Below, in pieces: positions 34,146 through 42,149 of a stretch of DNA of 64,000 nt. Below the pieces are notes generated by a model. That model did not search any database, was not told the origin of the DNA, and worked only from the letters and a program-made list of their open reading frames with translations. The stretch is from NCBI RefSeq assembly GCF_003967515.1, contig NZ_BIFQ01000001.1, positions 5,580,001 through 5,644,000 of the forward strand. The letters run 5' to 3'. Both the position numbers and the translations under genes were made by a program. The DNA is from Dictyobacter aurantiacus (lineage in GTDB: Bacteria > Chloroflexota > Ktedonobacteria > Ktedonobacterales > Ktedonobacteraceae). Every line of letters starts with the position of its first letter. Within the stretch, counting starts at the first letter, position 1.

Positions 34146-35327
34146 ATGCGCCACTTGAAGGTTTTATTTTCCAGCTCTGGCCGCGTTCGGGTTATTTTTT
34201 TGCTGGTGCTGGTGGTCTGTGTGGCTTCGGTGTTGCTGGGGGCGAGCAGCACGTCTGAGGCCGCGCCGGCGCGTTCGTCGACGGCCAGCCGGGGGAGGCC
34301 GCACGCCAGTACCGTGGGTCCGCGGCATGCTCAGGCGAAGGAGAAGCAACAGACTCTGGCGCCGCGTGCCACGTATCGCGGTACCAGCGTGGTATTTGTG
34401 CATGGTTTGAATGGGGGTGAGGGCCTGCTGGGGTCAGCGCCCAACGGCAGCGGGACGATGCCGGAGTGTGATATTTATTGGAGCGATGCCGCCAGCTTTC
34501 TGGCCAGCCGCTGGCAAGGTGATCTTCGGCAGATCAGCTATTATAACAGGGAGGTAAAGCCGGACGGCTCCCAGTGCGCCAGCAACGGCAACGAGGAGGG
34601 GTCCGCCGGCCACTACACGGCTGACCTGCACAATCCGCTGTACCGCGTTCACTGTGTCGGCATGGGCAACACCAATGACGGCACCAACAACGAGAGCCTC
34701 GACCACATCAGTTGTCTGTTTGGCTGGTACCTCTACTACAATTTCGGGCAGCGCAACTGGTCGGAGGTCCTGGTCGGCCATAGCATGGGGGGGCTGATCA
34801 TCCGGCACACGATGGAACTGGCCGAGCGGCACATATCCTGGATGCCTCCTACCATCGGGACCGTCACCGATGCCATTACCTTTGATACGCCTCACAACGG
34901 TATCCTGGGGGCGTCGCTGGCCTGCGGCAACTGCACGCAGGGGCAGGAGATGAACTGGAACAGCGCATTTATGCGTGACCTGGGCGCCAATGCCCGGCAT
35001 CCCAACAGCGGCGGCACTACCGACTGGACCATTGTTGGCAGCCACTGCGATACCCTGGTCGGCAACAGCGCGCTCATGATGAACGCCAACCACAAAGTGT
35101 GGTATGAAAGTTCTTCCACCGGCTCCTGCTACAACCATGGAGGCGCCCTGCATGATCCCTCGACCGTGCTGAACGCCCTGGTCAGCTACTGCGATACCAG
35201 CGATGTTTCCGGCAACGCCTGCGCCTTCGACGATGGGCACGGCCAGGGACCGGGCTGGTTCTACGAGGGTGCTTATCCGCACGGGCTGTTGGAGATGTAC
35301 AACGCTATCGCCAGTTATTCCTGGTAG
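34146..35327 (+). CDS. Secreted lipase-like alpha/beta hydrolase
   Basis: About 393 residues. Signal peptide with hydrophobic VIFLLVLVVCVASVLLG, cleavage near SEA-AP, followed by a Ser/Thr/Arg-rich linker. Catalytic parts: VVFVHGLNGGEGLLG (oxyanion region), VLVGHSMGGLIIRHTMEL (nucleophile Ser), and a later Asp/His region (IVGSHCDTLVG). The mature domain has many cysteines (CDIYW, CVGMG, CLFGW, CGNCTQG, CYNHGG), suggesting disulfides. It resembles bacterial esterases/lipases of the GHSMGG type. ATG 34146 or 34119; both precede the signal. Confidence 0.87.
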   Translation: MRHLKVLFSSSGRVRVIFLLVLVVCVASVLLGASSTSEAAPARSSTASRGRPHASTVGPRHAQAKEKQQTLAPRATYRGTSVVFVHGLNGGEGLLGSAPNGSGTMPECDIYWSDAASFLASRWQGDLRQISYYNREVKPDGSQCASNGNEEGSAGHYTADLHNPLYRVHCVGMGNTNDGTNNESLDHISCLFGWYLYYNFGQRNWSEVLVGHSMGGLIIRHTMELAERHISWMPPTIGTVTDAITFDTPHNGILGASLACGNCTQGQEMNWNSAFMRDLGANARHPNSGGTTDWTIVGSHCDTLVGNSALMMNANHKVWYESSSTGSCYNHGGALHDPSTVLNALVSYCDTSDVSGNACAFDDGHGQGPGWFYEGAYPHGLLEMYNAIASYSW

Positions 35328-35335
35328 CCGCGCAG

Positions 35336-35380
35336 CATATGAGGGTGGAGCGTCCCGCGGGATGCCCCAGCCTCATATAT
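35336..35380. terminator. Imperfect stem-loop after the lipase-like gene
   Basis: CATATGAGGGTGGAGC pairs with GCCCCAGCCTCATATATG with a few mismatches, eight bases after the stop codon. Confidence 0.5.
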
Positions 35381-35425
35381 GAGTTCCAGGGAATCCCTCA
35401 GCAGCCTCCTTTTTTCTCAGCTATA

Positions 35426-35457
35426 CGATAAATGACCGAACGTTCGGTCATTTATCG
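35426..35457. promoter_or_regulatory. 32-bp perfect palindrome resembling a TetR operator
   Basis: 35426-35441 is the exact complement of 35442-35457, with the centre GACCGAACGTTCGGTC. This is the shape of many TetR-family operators. No TetR gene adjoins. Between it and 35672 there is only a short ORF crossed by a dispersed hairpin (35578-35594), judged not to be a gene. Confidence 0.6.
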
Positions 35458-35577
35458 AGGTGAAGATGGGAGCGAAAGGGAAAAACTCAATCAACATACC
35501 ACGCTGGCGTCCCTTTGAGAGGGGGGATGGTCATGTTGGTGGAATGTGCACGTCGGGGCACGGGCGCTGCGCGGCAA

Positions 35578-35594
35578 TCGGCCGCAAGGGCCGA
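35578..35594 (+). repeat. Short dispersed hairpin
   Basis: TCGGCC-GCAAG-GGCCGA with tail ACCTACG. Confidence 0.75.
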
Positions 35595-35672
35595 ACCTAC
35601 GAACGCGTGTCCGCTTTTCTTGTTACCTTTCTCCTTGCAAAAAATGAATGACCCCCGGAAACATTTTCGTGG

Positions 35673-35701
35673 TTGATTTGTAGAGGTGATTCTGTTATAC
35701 T
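35673..35701 (+). promoter_or_regulatory. Sigma-70-type promoter of a small ORF
   Basis: TTGATT at 35673-35678, a 17-bp spacer and an extended -10 TG-T-TATACT ending at 35701. The start of transcription would lie about 40 bp before the small ORF's ATG. Confidence 0.7.
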
Positions 35702-35745
35702 CGGCGTGTTGGATGTTGTTTTTTGTAGTTGAAAGGAGGATATAT

Positions 35746-35838
35746 ATGGATAAGGGATTTGATGAAAAGAGGGTGGGCATCCTTTCAGCAATAGATTGGT
35801 GGGTGGTGGCTCGCGCATCACTCCGTAACTTCGTATAG
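35746..35838 (+). CDS. Putative 30-residue small protein
   Basis: ATG 35746 is preceded by GAAAGGAGGATATAT, an almost perfect Shine-Dalgarno at ideal spacing, and by a good promoter. The product begins MDKGFDEKRVGIL, continues SAIDWWVVARASL and ends RNFV: charged start, then an amphipathic or hydrophobic stretch with two Trp. I do not know the family. Possibilities are a signalling or leader peptide or a small membrane peptide. The case rests on the initiation signals, not on likeness. The 35839-36033 stretch that follows has no gene. Confidence 0.5.
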   Translation: MDKGFDEKRVGILSAIDWWVVARASLRNFV

Positions 35839-36033
35839 TCTTAACTCTTTGATTGCGCGCTTCTTCAAATAGCGATTGCTATCCGCCTGTATCGTTCTGC
35901 TGATGGATAGACGGCGTGTGTGCTGTTATCCGCTTCTGTGTATGCCTTCCCCTCGCATGATAAAACCACAAAATAAGATTGTGAAGATGGATGTTTTTTT
36001 GCGCGCTTAAAAAAGCAGAAATGAGAAGGATTA

Positions 36034-36528
36034 ATGCAAGAACAGACACGTACATTGGCCCCTTTCTATGATGGGTGGGATAACTATCAGCGGCTGCTGA
36101 TACAGGCGCTGGCGCCGTTGACGGTGGAGCAGCTTGATTTGAAGGCGGCCCCGCATCTGCGTTCGGCTGGTGTGATTGCCAGGCATATTATTGGTGCGCG
36201 TGCCCGCTGGCTCTATCTTGTGATGAAAGAGGAGAGCGCGGACCTGCTGGAACTGGGCAAGTGGGATGACAAGGATCAGCCTGCCAGGTCGGGTGAGGAA
36301 CTGGCGCGTGGCCTCCAGGGCACGTGGCAGGTGCTGCATGATGGCCTGCGGCGCTGGACGATCGCCGACATGGATGAGATCCTGCACGACTTTGATGAGG
36401 AGACAGGGATTGACGAGACGCATACGCGTCAGTGGGTCATCTGGCATCTCATCGAGCACGACCTGCATCATGGTGGCGAGATCTCGTTCGCCCTCGGCAT
36501 GCATGGTTTGCCGGCCATCGATTTATAG
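36034..36528 (+). CDS. DinB-family protein
   Basis: A 164-residue four-helix protein. The metal-site histidines of the DinB/YfiT fold appear as GVIARHIIGARARWLYLV near residue 48 and WHLIEHDLHHGGEISFALG near 145-155. DinB proteins include bacillithiol or mycothiol S-transferases, some acting on toxic electrophiles. Here the D-L-H-H-G-G-E end is fully typical. AGAAGGA precedes ATG 36034. Convergent with the lactonase-like gene. Confidence 0.92.
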   Translation: MQEQTRTLAPFYDGWDNYQRLLIQALAPLTVEQLDLKAAPHLRSAGVIARHIIGARARWLYLVMKEESADLLELGKWDDKDQPARSGEELARGLQGTWQVLHDGLRRWTIADMDEILHDFDEETGIDETHTRQWVIWHLIEHDLHHGGEISFALGMHGLPAIDL

Positions 36529-36556
36529 GTAGCCAGCAACGAGCGGTTTCCGCAGC

Positions 36557-36590
36557 CAATTCAGCCGGGATATCTATCCCGGCTGAATTG
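36557..36590. terminator. Bidirectional terminator
   Basis: CAATTCAGCCGGGATA (36557-36572) pairs exactly with 36575-36590 across a TC loop, between convergent genes ending at 36528 and 36602. Confidence 0.85.
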
Positions 36591-36601
36591 ATTCTGCGGT
36601 A

Positions 36602-37339
36602 CTAGTCGTAGTAGGCGGGGGCGGTCTTGAGGGTTTTCCACTGCGCACCGTCATGGCCGAAGATGACGAGGGAAGCGTGTTCCTGTTCGGCTACGTGCAG
36701 AAGCTTGCGCGTACTGGCGCGCACCTGCTCCTCGTTCTCATCCATGGGCCAGGCCGGACGATCGGGCGTGAAGGCAGACTGCATCAGGACCGCATCGATG
36801 GTCAGCAGGACGGGACCTGTGTGGGGCAGGCGCAGCAGGACCGATTGGTGGCCGGTGGTATGGCCGCTCGTCTCCAGTAGCGTCAGGCCAGGGGCCAGCT
36901 CGGTATCACCATCGACCAGGCGGTAGCGCAGGTCCGGGTGATCCCAGTGGGCGCGCGCGGGCGCGAAGCGAGGATAGCCTCCCCGCGCCAGCTCATAGTG
37001 GGAGCGCTGCACGATCAGTTCCGCCCGCGTAAAAGCATCGTGGTAGCCAGCGTGATCGACATCGAAGTGGGTACAGATCAGCACATTGATGTCATTGGGA
37101 GAGAGGCCCAGATCGGCCAGGTGGGCCAGCACATTCTTCTCCTGCTGCGGCACGGGCGCGCCCGAGGGTCGGGTAAAGTCGGCCGGCAAGCCACTATCGA
37201 TCAGGACGTAGGTTCCATCGCTCATCTCGATGAGGTAGCAGCCCATCACCATCTCCAACGTGCGCCCGGCGGCCGGGACGCTGGAATATGAGAGGGGGAA
37301 GAGATAGAGCCTGCGTGGCGTGGCGGTAGATATTGTCAT
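36602..37339 (-). CDS. Metallo-beta-lactamase-fold hydrolase, AHL-lactonase-like
   Basis: About 246 residues. The zinc motif THFDVDHAGY (H-x-D-x-D-H variant of HxHxDH, about 91-98) is followed by SGHTTGHQSVLL (further His) and IFGHDGAQW. N-terminal LFPLSYSSVPAAGRTLEMVM and YVLIDSGLP are in keeping with N-acyl-homoserine-lactone lactonases such as AiiA/AttM. Whether it opens AHLs or other lactones is inferred. ATG 37339 was chosen because it begins the domain; ORF codons up to 37573 cross a repeat. Confidence 0.85.
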   Translation of the reverse strand: MTISTATPRRLYLFPLSYSSVPAAGRTLEMVMGCYLIEMSDGTYVLIDSGLPADFTRPSGAPVPQQEKNVLAHLADLGLSPNDINVLICTHFDVDHAGYHDAFTRAELIVQRSHYELARGGYPRFAPARAHWDHPDLRYRLVDGDTELAPGLTLLETSGHTTGHQSVLLRLPHTGPVLLTIDAVLMQSAFTPDRPAWPMDENEEQVRASTRKLLHVAEQEHASLVIFGHDGAQWKTLKTAPAYYD

Positions 37340-37554
37340 ACGGCGAGTGAACCTTTCTGTGATTGGCATCGACGGATGCCGAGATGGCTTTAAATAGGTA
37401 TCCATAGTGTCCATAAGAGAGTATAGGCGGATGTGGGTGTGGAAACTGTAAAGATGATTACAGACAAAAAACGCGATTTGTGCTATGGTTGTGGTACGGT
37501 TATGTTTGTGGGAACATGTGCGAAGGGGTACGGGGTCGCGTGCCGACGACAAAA

Positions 37555-37571
37555 GCCGGGGCAAGCCCGGC
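37555..37571 (+). repeat. Short dispersed hairpin
   Basis: GCCGGG-GCAAG-CCCGGC with tail ACCTACGG, adjacent to the ComB-like gene end. Confidence 0.8.
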
Positions 37572-37573
37572 AC

Positions 37574-38323
37574 CTACGGCCACGGGGCAAGGTGATCATC
37601 TTTCATGAAGGGGACGGTGTTGTAGCGGTTGAGCTGGGAGGCCGCGTGAACATCGTCGGCGAAGCCTTTGGCGCGTAGCTCGCGGCCGCTGCCGCAGTTC
37701 CAGATCAGGCTGGCGATGCGGTTCTGCGTATGGATGAAGGCGCCCGCGCATACCTCGGCCTCCGGTGATTTTTCGTGGGCGAGATACGACAGGATGGCGC
37801 CAGCGCCCAGGTAGTCCTCAATGGCGACGCGCAGCTCTCCATCCTCCGATGGCGTCTGCCAGCGCTCACCGCAGGCGATGACGGTCACGTTGAGATCGTG
37901 CTGCTCAAGGAGTGAGGAGATGGCGTTGGCGCTGGCCTGCGCATTGACGAGACAGCCCACGAAGAGATAGGGAACCTGGCGCGCATAGCGGCTGCAGGTC
38001 GCTCCGTTGGGCGAGGGCAGCACCACCCGCGTGCCCGGCTCGATCTGTTGCAAGGTCGAAGGGGAGAGGGAGAAGCGACCCCTGCTTGGAACCTCGTGAC
38101 GGTTGACGGCGACCTCGGCACCGATGCTGCGCGCGAATAGGGCCGGATCATCCTCATGGATGGGATAGGGGTAGATGATCCCGCCATGCTGGACGGCGGT
38201 CACCGCAGCCGTCGCAAAGCTCAACGTATCCACAATTACCAGGATATCGCCGCGCGCGGCGGCCATATGGGTGCCGCGGCGTCCCCAATCAAAACGGCAA
38301 CGATAGGGCTGTTGGGTATACAT
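37574..38323 (-). CDS. 2-phosphosulfolactate phosphatase-like protein (ComB family)
   Basis: About 249 residues. Conserved ComB segments: DILVIVDTLSFATAAVTAVQ near the start, PGTRVVLPSPNGATCSRYAR (the S-P-N-G-A motif), VIACGERW and AIEDYLGAGAIL. ComB removes phosphate from 2-phosphosulfolactate in coenzyme M synthesis of methanogens; bacterial homologues are common without that pathway, and no other CoM genes are seen here. ATG 38323 follows GAAAGGAC. It may be cotranscribed with the lactonase-like gene, 234 bp downstream. Confidence 0.88.
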   Translation of the reverse strand: MYTQQPYRCRFDWGRRGTHMAAARGDILVIVDTLSFATAAVTAVQHGGIIYPYPIHEDDPALFARSIGAEVAVNRHEVPSRGRFSLSPSTLQQIEPGTRVVLPSPNGATCSRYARQVPYLFVGCLVNAQASANAISSLLEQHDLNVTVIACGERWQTPSEDGELRVAIEDYLGAGAILSYLAHEKSPEAEVCAGAFIHTQNRIASLIWNCGSGRELRAKGFADDVHAASQLNRYNTVPFMKDDHLAPWP

Positions 38324-38441
38324 GATTAAGGGTCCTTTCATCAGCATGCAGTGGAACATGTATATATAGAAGCGCCCGCCAGTATAACATATGGCTGTGT
38401 TTTTGAATAGTTGCTTCAGATGCTGCTCGTGCTGAATATAT

Positions 38442-38500
38442 ACTTGACAAAGGCAACTAAATCGTTGATACTGGCAAGTAGATAGTTGCTTTTGTCAAGT
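38442..38500 (+). promoter_or_regulatory. MarR-type operator and sigma-70 promoter of the MarR-GNAT gene
   Basis: ACTTGACAAAGGCAACTA (38442-38459) and TAGTTGCTTTTGTCAAGT (38483-38500) are 18-bp arms with one mismatch. A promoter TTGACA (38444-38449), 17-bp spacer, GATACT (38467-38472) is embedded in the dyad, so protein binding would block it. This supports autorepression. Confidence 0.8.
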
Positions 38501-38513
38501 AAAGAGGTGAAGG

Positions 38514-39443
38514 ATGGTACCTGAGGATATTGACGAACGAATCGGTATTGTGCGGCATTTTAATCGATCGTTTACGCGGCAGATAGGGGTATTGCGCGAG
38601 GGATTATTGCATAGTCCCTATACTTTGACGGAGGCGCGTATTTTGTTTGAGCTGGCGCATCGTGAGCGGACCACGGCCTCGCAGTTGGGACGCGAGCTGG
38701 GGCTTGATCCCGGCTATCTCAGCCGCACGCTGGCGCAGCTGGAGCAGCGTGGTCTGACCGAGAAGAGGCGATCTGATAGCGATGGGCGGCAGTTCTTGCT
38801 AGCGCTGACGGAGAATGGGCGTGAGGCCGCGCTGTTGCTAGATCAGCGGTCGCGTGACGAGGTTGCGGAGATGCTGCATGGTTTGAGCGAGGGAGAGCAG
38901 CAGCGCTTGCTGAGAGCCATGCAGGAGATCGAAGGCATCCTCACGAAGGGCTTCAAGTTTTCCGAGCCGTTTGTGCTGCGCTCGCATCAGCCGGGTGATA
39001 TGGGCTGGGTCACGCACCGGCATGGCGTGCTCTATGCACAGGAGTATGGCTGGGATGAGCGTTTTGAGGCGCTGGTGGCCCGGATCGTCGCCGACTTCGT
39101 CAACAACTATGATCCCAACTATGAGCACTGCTGGATCGCCGAGATGCAGAGGGAGATCGTCGGCTCCGTCTTTCTGGTCCGGGGTGGTGAGGGTGAGGGC
39201 AAGCTCAGATTGCTGCTGGTCGAGCCGAGCGCGCGCGGGCTGGGCCTGGGCAGCCACCTGGTCGAGGCCTGTATCCGCTTCGCGCGCCAGCACGGCTACC
39301 ACAAGATCCAACTGTGGACCAACAGCGTCTTGCTGGCGGCGCGGCACATCTACCAGAAGGCCGGCTTTAAGCTGATCGCCGAGGAGCCCCACCACAGCTT
39401 CGGTCAGGACCTGGTCGGCGAGACATGGGAATTGATCTTATAA
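38514..39443 (+). CDS. MarR-family regulator fused to a GNAT acetyltransferase
   Basis: A 309-residue two-domain protein. Residues 1-145 are a MarR winged HTH (LTEARILFELAHRERTTASQ, then LDPGYLSRTLAQLEQRGL). Residues 155-309 are a GNAT domain with acetyl-CoA loop VEPSARGLGLGSHLVEACIR and LLAARHIYQKAGFKLI near the end. This bifunctional layout is known as a family of its own, but the acetylated substrate is unknown. A nearly perfect operator precedes it. GAGGTGAAGG precedes ATG 38514. Confidence 0.94.
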   Translation: MVPEDIDERIGIVRHFNRSFTRQIGVLREGLLHSPYTLTEARILFELAHRERTTASQLGRELGLDPGYLSRTLAQLEQRGLTEKRRSDSDGRQFLLALTENGREAALLLDQRSRDEVAEMLHGLSEGEQQRLLRAMQEIEGILTKGFKFSEPFVLRSHQPGDMGWVTHRHGVLYAQEYGWDERFEALVARIVADFVNNYDPNYEHCWIAEMQREIVGSVFLVRGGEGEGKLRLLLVEPSARGLGLGSHLVEACIRFARQHGYHKIQLWTNSVLLAARHIYQKAGFKLIAEEPHHSFGQDLVGETWELIL

Positions 39444-39461
39444 CGGTGAGGTAGGCGGTGG

Positions 39462-39926
39462 CTACAGGGCGCGCTGGCGGGCGACGCCTTCGAGGAGCTT
39501 GAGCTCTTTGCGCAGCATGGGCGTCATCACCAGGGAGTTGATGACGCGTTCGAGTGCACCTTTGAGGCCGGGGCTGGCGTTTTCGGTGTGGCGGATCTCT
39601 ACATGCGATTGGTGGGATTGTTCAATAGGGATGACGGTAAAGGTGGTGGTGGCGTTGTGGGTGGGATCGATGTCCTGCTCGATTAATACGCGGCCAGGGA
39701 TTGGCTCACTTACACGCTGATAGAAGACGCGCTCAACACCGAGGGCGCGTGCCTTGAAGCGGATAATGGTCCCATCACCATAGCCTCCTTGTTCGACCTG
39801 CAGGTCATACAGGCTGCCCGCTGGCAGGATGCGTGGGTGTGCATGGCGATAGTCGGCGATAGTTGCATAGATATCTTCAGCTGGTGCGTCGAGTACGGCG
39901 GCGGCTTTGATATTGATCTGTTCCAT
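39462..39926 (-). CDS. SRPBCC (START/polyketide-cyclase-like) protein
   Basis: A 154-residue helix-grip protein. The start INIKAAAVLDAPAEDIYATI and the end ALERVINSLVMTPMLRKELK are characteristic of the polyketide_cyc2 branch; such proteins bind small hydrophobic ligands in a cavity. CAAAGGAG precedes ATG 39926. It is convergent with the MarR-GNAT gene, 18 bp away. Ligand unknown. Confidence 0.9.
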   Translation of the reverse strand: MEQINIKAAAVLDAPAEDIYATIADYRHAHPRILPAGSLYDLQVEQGGYGDGTIIRFKARALGVERVFYQRVSEPIPGRVLIEQDIDPTHNATTTFTVIPIEQSHQSHVEIRHTENASPGLKGALERVINSLVMTPMLRKELKLLEGVARQRAL

Positions 39927-40156
39927 AGCTATGTTCTCCTTTGACGTTCTGCTGCCTGAGTGGAGGCAATAGTCAGTGCAATATATTATTAGAAATCATA
40001 TGACTTCAAGTAATATATCTGTATGTAATATAACTCGAAGAAGCCTGTAAAGGCAAGGATATATTGTGAGAGGGGATATCGAGCCAGCCTTGCCAGGGCT
40101 AGCTCGATAGGTGGTGGTCTCTTGCCAGGACCGGAGGATTAAGGGATGGAAAAAAA

Positions 40157-40181
40157 GCCGGCGTTTGCCCGGCACCTATGA
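40157..40181 (+). repeat. Short dispersed hairpin, degenerate
   Basis: GCCGG-CGTTTGC-CCGGC with tail ACCTATGATG, overlapping the last codons of the gene at 40176. Confidence 0.65.
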
Positions 40182-41801
40182 TGATGTGGTAGTTTGGGTC
40201 GCGGGAGGAGAGGAACGCAATTTTTGTATGAACGCGCGCTCGCGGGCGAGGCGGCGGCGGTAGTGCCAGCGGAGCAAGGCTACCAGGATGATGATGAGGG
40301 CGATGAACGCAATGATGCCCAGGATGATATAGTTCGCGTTATCGTAGAGGGTACCGAAGAAGGAGGCCTGGCTGGAGAGCATCCGTGAGGGATGGCTTCG
40401 CTGGAAGTGGATGATGATATCGAAGGCCTGCCGGGGCGTGTAGATCTCATCTTTGCCTGTACCAGGATACATCCCGACGGTGCGGAAGGCCTGTCCCGCA
40501 TCAAGCCAGTCGGCGACCGCTCCCTGCCTGGGAGCCTGACGCAGGTCGAGCATGTAGCGTGGTAGGTTGACGCTGGCAAGGGTGCCATTGAGGCTGTACG
40601 GATTGGGAGTGTCGATGGTATAGGACGTGGGAGAGAAAGAGAAGTTGGCATTGAAGCTGCCGCTGGAGAAGGTCATGCCCAGCGGGAGGTAGCGTGCTCC
40701 CAGCCAGCGCTGCAGGTAGAATCCCATGTTGCCCTCGATGGTGACCCCATTGATGTGATAGAGAGCAGCGTTGCGGGCGATATGGTCATCATGGGCCCAG
40801 AGCACCATGCGTCCCACATTGTGTTGCTGCAGCCAGTTGACATTTTCGGCCATATAGACATCGCGCTGCAAAAACCAGTAATACGACGAGGGATCGGTGG
40901 CTTGCGGCAGGTGATCAGCGCTAAACAGAGCATAGTCCTGCTGGATCCGATCAGGCACAACCGTGGCGTACTGCACCACGACGCGCGCATCCTGCAGCGC
41001 TTCGGCGAAGGCTTGAGGCGATGAATGCTGGATATACGCTGCCTGATGGGTGTGTAACACATCGTAGATCTGCTTCGCGGCGCTGACATAGCGCTGCTTG
41101 CCGGCCTGGTCCAGATTCTTGTACTGACTCCAGCCGCCGACATTTTGATTATCACCGATGAACTTCTGATAGATGGTGTGGGCTGTCTCTACCTGTGAAG
41201 GATCGACCTTGCGCAGGTAGTTGAGCACGCCATCGACGGTGGGTCGTTCCAGCGACTGTATATCGATGCCATAGAAATGGACCTTGTGAGGATGGGCGGG
41301 GTCGGCATTATAGGTGCGCAGCCACTCCAGCAGGCTCTTCACCTCCTGGGTACGCCAGGTAATAAAGAGATCATTGAGCATCACGCTCCAGATATCCTGG
41401 GAGCCGCCATTGATATAGTTATCGACCCCCTGGCTCATGCCCCAGTCATCCTCCATTGCGAAGGCTGTCACGCCCATGTGCTGCACCATATATTCGATGA
41501 TACGCGCCTTCATGGCGAAGAACTCGTGGGTACCGTGCGTCTCCTCGCCCAGTCCTAGCACCTGAGCCGAGCCGATCATCTGCGCAAGGGGACGCAGATC
41601 GGCATCCGAACTACCGGGTTCAGCGGTCGTGAAAGGGACCGCGTGCTGGCGCAGCCACGACGTTACCTCATCACCCGTATCATGAGACGAAGAGGGCGCG
41701 GCCTGCGCGGGCGTGAGCATAGTCATACATAAAAGACAGAGTAATAGAACTGCCAGACCTCCATGCATCAACCGGCCAGTAGAGCAATTCACGTTCATCA
41801 T
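40176..41801 (-). CDS. Exported, membrane-anchored erythromycin-esterase homologue
   Basis: A 541-residue protein. Residues 13-34 are a signal segment (GGLAVLLLCLLCMTMLTPAQ then AAPSS). The catalytic domain has GLGEETHGTHEFFAMKARII (about 78-98) as the G-E-x-x-H-G block and HFYGIDIQSLERP and WAHDDHIARN as the following His blocks. Unusually, residues about 495-517 are a transmembrane helix (YIILGIIAFIALIIILVALL) with a short basic cytosolic tail. It should display an esterase-like domain outside the cell. GCAAGGAG precedes ATG 41801 (second ATG 41798). A/T-rich TTATAAT boxes lie upstream. Confidence 0.88.
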   Translation of the reverse strand: MMNVNCSTGRLMHGGLAVLLLCLLCMTMLTPAQAAPSSSHDTGDEVTSWLRQHAVPFTTAEPGSSDADLRPLAQMIGSAQVLGLGEETHGTHEFFAMKARIIEYMVQHMGVTAFAMEDDWGMSQGVDNYINGGSQDIWSVMLNDLFITWRTQEVKSLLEWLRTYNADPAHPHKVHFYGIDIQSLERPTVDGVLNYLRKVDPSQVETAHTIYQKFIGDNQNVGGWSQYKNLDQAGKQRYVSAAKQIYDVLHTHQAAYIQHSSPQAFAEALQDARVVVQYATVVPDRIQQDYALFSADHLPQATDPSSYYWFLQRDVYMAENVNWLQQHNVGRMVLWAHDDHIARNAALYHINGVTIEGNMGFYLQRWLGARYLPLGMTFSSGSFNANFSFSPTSYTIDTPNPYSLNGTLASVNLPRYMLDLRQAPRQGAVADWLDAGQAFRTVGMYPGTGKDEIYTPRQAFDIIIHFQRSHPSRMLSSQASFFGTLYDNANYIILGIIAFIALIIILVALLRWHYRRRLARERAFIQKLRSSPPATQTTTSS

Positions 41802-41973
41802 GCACTCCTTGCGATGGATTTATAGCCATTAGTTATAATCAATAAAGCTATTTGTTATAATATTGAGTAATATATAACATGCGTGAAGATAGATTGTCAA
41901 GTGAGAGATGATGGATCTAATTCTTTATTAGCGCTATGGAACTTTCAAGGAGAATGGGTTTTACTCATGTCAT

Positions 41974-42072
41974 CGTGGGGGCAGGTGAGCGCCCCCACAC
42001 GCGCGGCCGCGCTGTTTTTTTTGTGTTGGTGCATCAAATGCTCGAATGCGCATTTGATGCACCAACACAAAA
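41974..42072 (+). repeat. Core-plus-hairpin repeat element, locus D
   Basis: Core: GTGGGGGCAGGTGAGCGCCC, then CACACGCGCGGCCGCGCTG. The hairpin has 23-nt arms (42019-42041, 42050-42072) with an 8-nt loop; the outer arm differs from every other locus and there is no tandem array. It lies 10 bp before a terminator. Confidence 0.88.
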
Positions 42073-42081
42073 CGGATAGAA

Positions 42082-42113
42082 AGAGGCGCTCCGGAGATTT
42101 CCGGAGCGCCTCT
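42082..42113. terminator. Terminator of the zincin-like gene
   Basis: AGAGGCGCTCCGG (42082-42094) pairs exactly with 42101-42113; loop AGATTT. The minus-strand gene ends 37 bp away. Confidence 0.8.
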
Positions 42114-42149
42114 CGTGTTTTTTTACGCTGAACGTTGGTTGGGGCGGTA

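Noticed and set aside
35460..35651. 63-codon ORF after the orphan palindrome
   Set aside because: It crosses a dispersed hairpin and its composition changes abruptly there; although GAGGTGAAG lies near its start, I see no support for a product.
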